DNA from: Amycolatopsis alba DSM 44262
GTDB taxonomy: Bacteria; Actinomycetota; Actinomycetes; Mycobacteriales; Pseudonocardiaceae
NCBI RefSeq assembly: GCF_000384215.1
Contig: NZ_KB913032.1
Location: 9,323,605 to 9,387,604, forward strand
Length of the DNA: 64,000 bases
Direction: 5' to 3'
Of this stretch, positions 58,559 to 64,000 are shown piece after piece (the stretch's first letter is position 1; each line of letters opens with the position of its first letter). Position numbers and translations under genes: made by a program. A model generated the notes under the pieces. The model saw only the letters and a program-made list of their open reading frames with translations. It ran no database searches and had not been told where the DNA came from.

Positions 58559-59983
58559 TCAGGCGTGGTCGTCCTCGCCGAGGCGGTGCACCCGGATGAG
58601 GTTGGTCGAGCCGACGGTCCCCGGCGGGGAGCCGGCGACGATGACCACCAGGTCGCCCTTGGCGTACTTGCCCATTTCGAGCATCGCGTGGTCGACCTGC
58701 TGGATCATCTGGTCGGTGGAGCCCACCTTCGGCACGATCCGGGTGGTAGTGCCCCAGGTCATCGCGAGCTGGCTGCGGACGCTCTCCTCCGGCGTGAACG
58801 CCAGCAGCGGCAGCCGCGTGTGCAGCCGCGCGAGCCGCCGGACGGTGTCACCGGACTGGGTGAACGCGACCAGCGCCTTGGCGTTCAGCCGCTCGCCGAT
58901 GTCACGGGCCGCGTAGGAGATCACGCCACGCTTGGTACGCGGGACGTGCGACAGCGGCGGGACGACCGGGGAGTCGGTCTCGACGGCCTCGATGATCCGG
59001 CCCATGGTCTGGACGACTTCGATCGCGTAGCGGCCGACGCTGGTCTCGCCCGAGAGCATGAGCGCGTCCGCGCCGTCGAGCACCGCGTTGGCGACGTCCG
59101 AGGCCTCCGCGCGGGTCGGGCGGGAGCTGTTGATCATCGACTCGAGCATCTGCGTCGCGACGATGACCGGCTTCGCGTTCTCGCGGGCGATCTGGATGGT
59201 GCGCTTCTGCACCAGCGGGACCTGCTCCAGCGGCAGTTCGACGCCCAGGTCACCGCGGGCGATCATCACCGCGTCGAAGGCCAGCACGATGGCTTCGAGG
59301 TTGTAGACCGCTTCGGGCTTCTCGATCTTCGCGACGACCGGGAGGCGGCCCTTGCCCACGCGGTCCATCACCTGGTGGACCAGGTCGATGTCGGCGGGCG
59401 AGCGGACGAACGACAGCGCGATGAAGTCCACGCCGAGTTCGAGCGCGAACTCGAGGTCTTCGATGTCCTTTTCGGACAGCGCGGGCACGGAGACGTCCAT
59501 GCCGGGCAGGGAAACACCCTTGTTGTTGCTGACGGGCCCGCCTTCGGTGACCTCGCAGACGACGTCCGGGCCCTCGACCTTCTTGACCACGAGGCCGACC
59601 TTGCCGTCGTCCACGAGGAGACGGTCGCCGGGCTTCGCGTCGTCGGCGAGTCCCTTGTAGGTGGTCGAGACGCGGTCGTGCGTGCCCGCGACGTCCTCGA
59701 CGGTGATGCGCACGATGTCGCCGTTGTGCCACTCGACCGGACCGCCCGCGAAGGTGCCGAGACGGATCTTCGGCCCCTGGAGGTCGGCGAGGATGCCCAC
59801 CGCGCGGCCGGATTCGGCGGCGGCGGTGCGGATGAGGTCGTAGACCTGCTTGTGGTCGCTGTGCGTCCCGTGACTGAAGTTCATCCTCGCGACGTCCATC
59901 CCGGCGTCGACGAGTTGCCGCATCTTCTCCGGCGTAGCGGTCGCGGGGCCCAGGGTACAAACGATCTTCGCGCGTCGGCTCAC
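58559..59983 (-). CDS. pyk: Pyruvate kinase
   Basis: A 474-residue enzyme converting phosphoenolpyruvate and ADP to pyruvate and [13 protein letters not shown] and [11 protein letters not shown] open the barrel; the signature [18 protein letters not shown] with the catalytic Lys, [17 protein letters not shown] (Mg ligands) and [13 protein letters not shown] follow. It starts at GTG 59983. It is a single gene flanked by hairpins, apparently without operon partners. Length is normal for the family. Confidence 0.97.
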   Translation of the reverse strand: MSRRAKIVCTLGPATATPEKMRQLVDAGMDVARMNFSHGTHSDHKQVYDLIRTAAAESGRAVGILADLQGPKIRLGTFAGGPVEWHNGDIVRITVEDVAGTHDRVSTTYKGLADDAKPGDRLLVDDGKVGLVVKKVEGPDVVCEVTEGGPVSNNKGVSLPGMDVSVPALSEKDIEDLEFALELGVDFIALSFVRSPADIDLVHQVMDRVGKGRLPVVAKIEKPEAVYNLEAIVLAFDAVMIARGDLGVELPLEQVPLVQKRTIQIARENAKPVIVATQMLESMINSSRPTRAEASDVANAVLDGADALMLSGETSVGRYAIEVVQTMGRIIEAVETDSPVVPPLSHVPRTKRGVISYAARDIGERLNAKALVAFTQSGDTVRRLARLHTRLPLLAFTPEESVRSQLAMTWGTTTRIVPKVGSTDQMIQQVDHAMLEMGKYAKGDLVVIVAGSPPGTVGSTNLIRVHRLGEDDHA

Positions 59984-60092
59984 GTTCGCACAGCGTAGTC
60001 CCTCATCGGTGTTACGTCTTTACCGATACCGAAAGTTCAAGAAAAGTGTCAGTTGACCTGGGAGACGGCAACCGCCGAACCGGATTCGGTGG

Positions 60093-60758
60093 TTATCGGC
60101 GCGGCTTCTCGCTCGGCCCGACCCGGTCCCGCGCCCACTCGTTGAACGCGCGGACCTGCCGCCACGCCTTGCGCACCCTGTCGAGCGCGCCACGTTCGTG
60201 CAGGACGTCGTCCGGCTCCCAGCCACGGACCGCGTACACCGAGCGGTACCTCAGCAGGTCGATCCGCGGGTGATCCTCCGCGAACCCGCGCGGCTTCGAC
60301 TTGAGCCTGTCCCCCTTGACCTCCCAGCCCGCTTTCTCCAGTTTCGCGAGGATCTTGGCCAGCTCGGCGCCCCGCAGTTCGGTGTCGACGGCCTTGCGGA
60401 AGCGGGCCAGCTGATCGGACTCGAAGTGGAAGCAGCCGCCGCCGACGCGCAGCCCGGCCGGGCCGACCTCGACGTAGTACGCGCCACCGCCGCGGCCCTG
60501 CTCGATCACCGCGCCGCAATGGGTCTTGTACGGCGTCTTGTCCTTGGCGAACCGGACGTCCCGGTACGGGCGGAAGACCTTCCCCTCGCCGAAGCCGTCG
60601 CCGAACTCCGGGACCAGCTCCGCGAGCATGGCCTCCATCGGGGCACGGACGTCGGCCTGGTAGGTGGCGAGGTTCGCGTCCCAGTAGGACTTGGAGTTGT
60701 CGGCCTCGAGACCGTCGTAGAAGTCGATCGCGTACTCGCCGAAACCCTCGAAACCCAT
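60093..60758 (-). CDS. DUF2461 (TIGR02453) protein
   Basis: A 221-residue DUF2461 protein: FYDGLEADNSKSYWDANLATY near the N-terminus, FRPYRDVRFAKDKTPYKTHCGAVI (as PYRDVRFAKDKTPYKTH) and YYVEVGPAGLRVGGGCFHFE. This family is widespread in bacteria and its reaction is unknown. ATG 60758 is used. The gene is alone and its 5' side faces the family B hairpin 29 bases away. Confidence 0.88.
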   Translation of the reverse strand: MGFEGFGEYAIDFYDGLEADNSKSYWDANLATYQADVRAPMEAMLAELVPEFGDGFGEGKVFRPYRDVRFAKDKTPYKTHCGAVIEQGRGGGAYYVEVGPAGLRVGGGCFHFESDQLARFRKAVDTELRGAELAKILAKLEKAGWEVKGDRLKSKPRGFAEDHPRIDLLRYRSVYAVRGWEPDDVLHERGALDRVRKAWRQVRAFNEWARDRVGPSEKPRR

Positions 60759-60787
60759 GCGCTGACGTTAATCCTCGCCGCCGGCAG

Positions 60788-60842
60788 GTACATGAAGGCC
60801 CCCTTCCTGTACCTAGGCGCAAGGAAGGGGGCCTTCATGTAC
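60788..60842. repeat. Intergenic inverted repeat, family B
   Basis: Perfect 21-base arms (60788-60808 and 60822-60842), core GTACATGAAGGCCCCCTT, loop GTACCTAGGCGCA. It ends eight bases from the chitinase stop. The loop and stem match those at 58489-58549 except for one base. Confidence 0.87.
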
Positions 60843-60849
60843 TTCGGTG

Positions 60850-62070
<1,221 letters not shown>

Positions 62071-62126
62071 GCGTTCTCCCTTCACGGTCACCGGCGGTGA
62101 CGAGAGGACTGCGGCGGGACACGCAC

Positions 62127-62155
62127 AAGTTAAGTGGACTAGACCACTCCGTCAA
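62127..62155 (-). promoter_or_regulatory. Chitinase promoter with DasR-like site in spacer
   Basis: On the minus strand: -35 TTGACG (62155-62150), a 17-base spacer and -10 TAACTT (62132-62127). The spacer contains AGTGGTCTAGTCCACT. Confidence 0.7.
62133..62148. promoter_or_regulatory. DasR-responsive element (dre) candidate
   Basis: AGTGGTCTAGTCCACT (minus-strand reading) differs at a single base from the dre consensus ASTGGTCTAGACCAST (S = G or C) known in Streptomyces. DasR is released by glucosamine-6-phosphate. A second weaker match, TGGTCTGAACCA, is at 62156-62167. Confidence 0.75.
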
Positions 62156-62234
62156 TGGTTCAGACCAAGACTTTCGGATGGACATTTTCGAACATTCCTT
62201 GACGGAAATATGCCGTACAAGGCACATTTCCCGG

Positions 62235-62543
62235 ATGATGCAGACTTTCGAGATCCTCGCCGAGCCGCGGCGGAGGACCATCCTCGACCTCCTTCGCGAC
62301 GGCGAACGGTCGGTCAACGAGCTGGTCGAGGTCCTCGAATTGAGCCAACCGGCCGTATCGAAACACCTGCGTGTCCTACGCGAGGCGGGTCTGGTCAGCG
62401 TGCGCGTCGCCGCCCAGCGCCGGTGCTACCGGCTCCGCCCGGAGCCGCTCGCGGAAGTCGACGCCTGGCTCGCGCCGTACCGCCGGTTCTGGGAGGGCCG
62501 GATCGACGCGCTCGAACAGCACTTGGACGAAGACAGTCAGTGA
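62235..62543 (+). CDS. ArsR-family regulator
   Basis: A 102-residue winged-helix protein: ILAEPRRRTILDLLRDGERS and the recognition helix SQPAVSKHLRVLREAGLV. No metal-binding CxC. The C-terminal YRRFWEGRIDALEQHL is also seen in the ArsR at 27361, so the two belong to the same subgroup. ATG 62235 or 62238 is the start; a longer reading from 62097 crosses the chitinase promoter. It is not followed by an SRPBCC gene here. Confidence 0.87.
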   Translation: MMQTFEILAEPRRRTILDLLRDGERSVNELVEVLELSQPAVSKHLRVLREAGLVSVRVAAQRRCYRLRPEPLAEVDAWLAPYRRFWEGRIDALEQHLDEDSQ

Positions 62544-62625
62544 ATAGGTAACGGCCGGTTGCCGCCCGGCGGGACAGTGGTGTTGCCTTGCCTGACCGGG
62601 GATCACCGCGCTGGGAGGACATCGA

Positions 62626-63096
62626 GTGACCGAGACGCCGACGTTGTACGAATGGGCGGGCGGGCTGGACGCCCTGCGACGGCTGACCACCGTCTTCTAC
62701 GGCCACGTGCTCAAGGACCCGGTGCTGGAGCCGGTCTTCCGCCACATGGACCCCGGCCACCCGGAGCACGTCGCGGTCTGGCTCGCCGAGGTGTTCGGCG
62801 GCCCGGAGACCTACAGCCACGACCACGGCGGGCACCGGCACATGGTCGGGCGGCATCTCGGCCGGGCCATCACCGAAGAGCAGCGCCGCCGCTGGGTGAA
62901 CCTGCTCTTCGACGCCGCCGACGAGGCCGGTCTGCCGTCCGATCCCGAGTTCCGCTCCGCGTTCGCCGCGTACGTCGAATGGGGCAGCAGGCTCGCGGTG
63001 ATGTTCTCGCAGCCCGGCCGCGAGGTCACCGTCGAAGAGCCGATGCCGAAGTGGGACTGGGGCAACCGCCCGCCCTGGCAGCCGCCGTCCGGCTGA
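62626..63096 (+). CDS. glbO: Group II truncated haemoglobin
   Basis: A 156-residue 2/2 globin. LYEWAGGLDALRRLTTVFYG opens the fold; DHGGHRHMVGRHLG contains the proximal His, and YVEWGSRLA has the Trp (G8) typical of group II. Such proteins bind oxygen or handle reactive oxygen and nitrogen species. GTG 62626 is the start. The C-terminal stop lies inside the first 14-base tandem repeat at 63087. Not in an operon by spacing with the ArsR gene (83 bases). Confidence 0.92.
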   Translation: MTETPTLYEWAGGLDALRRLTTVFYGHVLKDPVLEPVFRHMDPGHPEHVAVWLAEVFGGPETYSHDHGGHRHMVGRHLGRAITEEQRRRWVNLLFDAADEAGLPSDPEFRSAFAAYVEWGSRLAVMFSQPGREVTVEEPMPKWDWGNRPPWQPPSG

Positions 63097-63132
63097 CGGC
63101 GTCCGGCTGACGGCGTCCGGCTGACGGCGTCC
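63087..63132. repeat. 14-base tandem repeat, three copies and a part
   Basis: GTCCGGCTGACGGC repeats at 63087, 63101 and 63115, followed by GTCC. The haemoglobin stop is in the first copy; each further copy carries another TGA in a different frame because 14 is not divisible by three. Probably a replication slippage product. Confidence 0.85.
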
Positions 63133-63162
63133 ATAGTGGGGCGGTCGTGAAAGGAGGCCGCC

Positions 63163-64000
63163 GTGATCCGGGTGGACGGCCGGACCCTGCGCTGCGCGGA
63201 CGTCGTGACCGCCGCGGGCACCGAGGGACCGCTGGGCATTGACGTCTCGATCGCCGCGCTGCGCGGCGCCGAAAGCGCGTGGAAACTCGCCGAGGAGCTG
63301 AGCACACGCCGGATCGTCTACGGGCGCACCACCGGCGTCGGCGCCAACAAGGAGGACCCGGTCGGCGAGGGCGAGTCTCCCGATCACGGGCTGCGGCTGC
63401 TGCGCAGTCACGCCGGCGGCAGCGGTGACGTCATGTCCCCCGGCCAGACCAGGGCGATGATGCTGATCCGGCTCAACCAGCTGCTGGCGGGCCGCGCCGG
63501 GCTCAGCCCCGAGCTGATCGGGGCACTGGCCACCGCGGTGCGGACCGGGTCGCTGCCGCTGGTGCACCGGCTCGGCGCGATCGGCACCGGCGACCTCGCG
63601 CCGCTCGCCGAAACCGCGCTCGCCCTCACCGGCGAACGGCCGTGGCTCGTCGGCGGCGTGCCTCCGGTGCCGGTGCGGGCGGGTGACGCGCTCGCGTTCA
63701 TGAGCAGCAACGCCGCGACGCTGGCCGAAGCGACCCTCGCGGCGATGCGGCTCGACACCCTGACGCGGGCGAGCCACGTCGTCGCGGCCCTGACCTATAT
63801 AGCGCTCGACGGGAACCCGGAGGCGTACGCGACCCCGGTGCACGAAGCACGTCCGCACGCCGGGCAGGTCGCGTGCGCGGCGGAGATGCGGCGGCTGCTC
63901 GGGATGGAGGGCACGCCCAAACCCGGCAGGCGGATCCAGGACCCGTTCGGGCTGCGGGCGTTCCCGCAGGTGCAGGGGCCCGCGCTGGACGCGATCCACT
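63163..64000 (+). CDS. HAL/PAL-family ammonia-lyase-like protein (3' end missing)
   Basis: The first 279 residues of an aromatic amino acid lyase homologue. The catalytic Tyr is present as Y53 in VYGRTTGVGANK. The position that forms the MIO cofactor from Ala-Ser-Gly in normal lyases reads G141-T142-G143 (AIGTGDLAPLA), so the usual cofactor cannot form in the usual way. RSHAGGSGDVMS and RIQDPFGLRAFPQVQG are family segments. GTG 63163 has AAAGGAGGC ahead. It may be a non-lyase or a divergent enzyme rather than histidine ammonia-lyase. Confidence 0.83.
   Translation, partial: MIRVDGRTLRCADVVTAAGTEGPLGIDVSIAALRGAESAWKLAEELSTRRIVYGRTTGVGANKEDPVGEGESPDHGLRLLRSHAGGSGDVMSPGQTRAMMLIRLNQLLAGRAGLSPELIGALATAVRTGSLPLVHRLGAIGTGDLAPLAETALALTGERPWLVGGVPPVPVRAGDALAFMSSNAATLAEATLAAMRLDTLTRASHVVAALTYIALDGNPEAYATPVHEARPHAGQVACAAEMRRLLGMEGTPKPGRRIQDPFGLRAFPQVQGPALDAIH

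Noticed and set aside
63087..63132. CRISPR-like repeat
   Set aside because: Units are directly adjacent without spacers and only 14 bases long; no cas genes are present.

Overview
The window is high-GC actinobacterial DNA with ATGA/GTGA start-stop overlaps, GTG starts, mycobacterial-type sterol genes, a conservon, DUF397/XRE and DUF3558 families and F420-dependent enzymes. It most resembles a Pseudonocardiales chromosome such as Amycolatopsis. This assignment is an inference from gene content, not from a database search. About 60 genes can be supported. I saw no tRNA, rRNA or CRISPR array.

Region 1 (1-21953) is largely sterol catabolism. kstD (partial), kshA, a small Cys-rich gene and kshB form an overlapping run for opening steroid ring B, followed by a MaoC-type hydratase. 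On the opposite strand lies chsE1-chsE2-chsH2-chsH1-ltp2, the counterpart of the mycobacterial igr operon, which removes the last propionyl unit of the cholesterol side chain. A WS/DGAT acyltransferase and an alpha/beta-hydrolase follow as a divergent pair. A fadE34-like double acyl-CoA dehydrogenase stands divergent from kstR. Three intergenic gaps each carry an exact match to TnnAACnnGTTnnA, the known KstR operator, so the region reads as one regulon. Within it sit a methyltransferase, a free-standing riboflavin kinase domain, a DUF5134 membrane protein, an IS5-type insertion sequence and a SNF2/SWIM pair.

Region 2 (22000-30000) holds two coupled F420-dependent luciferase-like oxidoreductases, a fused isobutyryl-CoA mutase (icmF), an ArsR-SRPBCC-DUF899 operon and a DHFR-like protein. 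Region 3 (29496-34704) is a four-gene conservon (histidine kinase-like, roadblock, DUF742, GTPase), followed by a gene-free stretch of about 950 bases. Region 4 (35653-44339) has a DUF485/acetate symporter pair, a TetR/MFS efflux pair with three operators, small membrane proteins, a lytic transglycosylase, an enoyl-CoA hydratase and a GNAT acetyltransferase.

Region 5 (44336-47382) is an acyl-CoA dehydrogenase/alpha-methylacyl-CoA racemase operon with a divergent TetR, possibly also sterol-linked. Region 6 (47510-50731) is a small YbaB-like/WXG-like/DUF3558 cassette of the kind found with type VII secretion, plus a proline-rich membrane protein. Region 7 (50848-64000) has succinate-semialdehyde dehydrogenase, a large LuxR regulator, a DUF397/XRE pair, TesB thioesterase, pyruvate kinase, DUF2461, a GH18 chitinase with a DasR-type site in its promoter, an ArsR, a truncated haemoglobin and a cut-off ammonia-lyase-like gene lacking the Ala-Ser-Gly cofactor triad.

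Gene 3' ends are repeatedly marked by long, near-perfect inverted repeats of two recurring sequence families. A third short direct-repeat motif is also present. These are the most unusual non-coding signals here.
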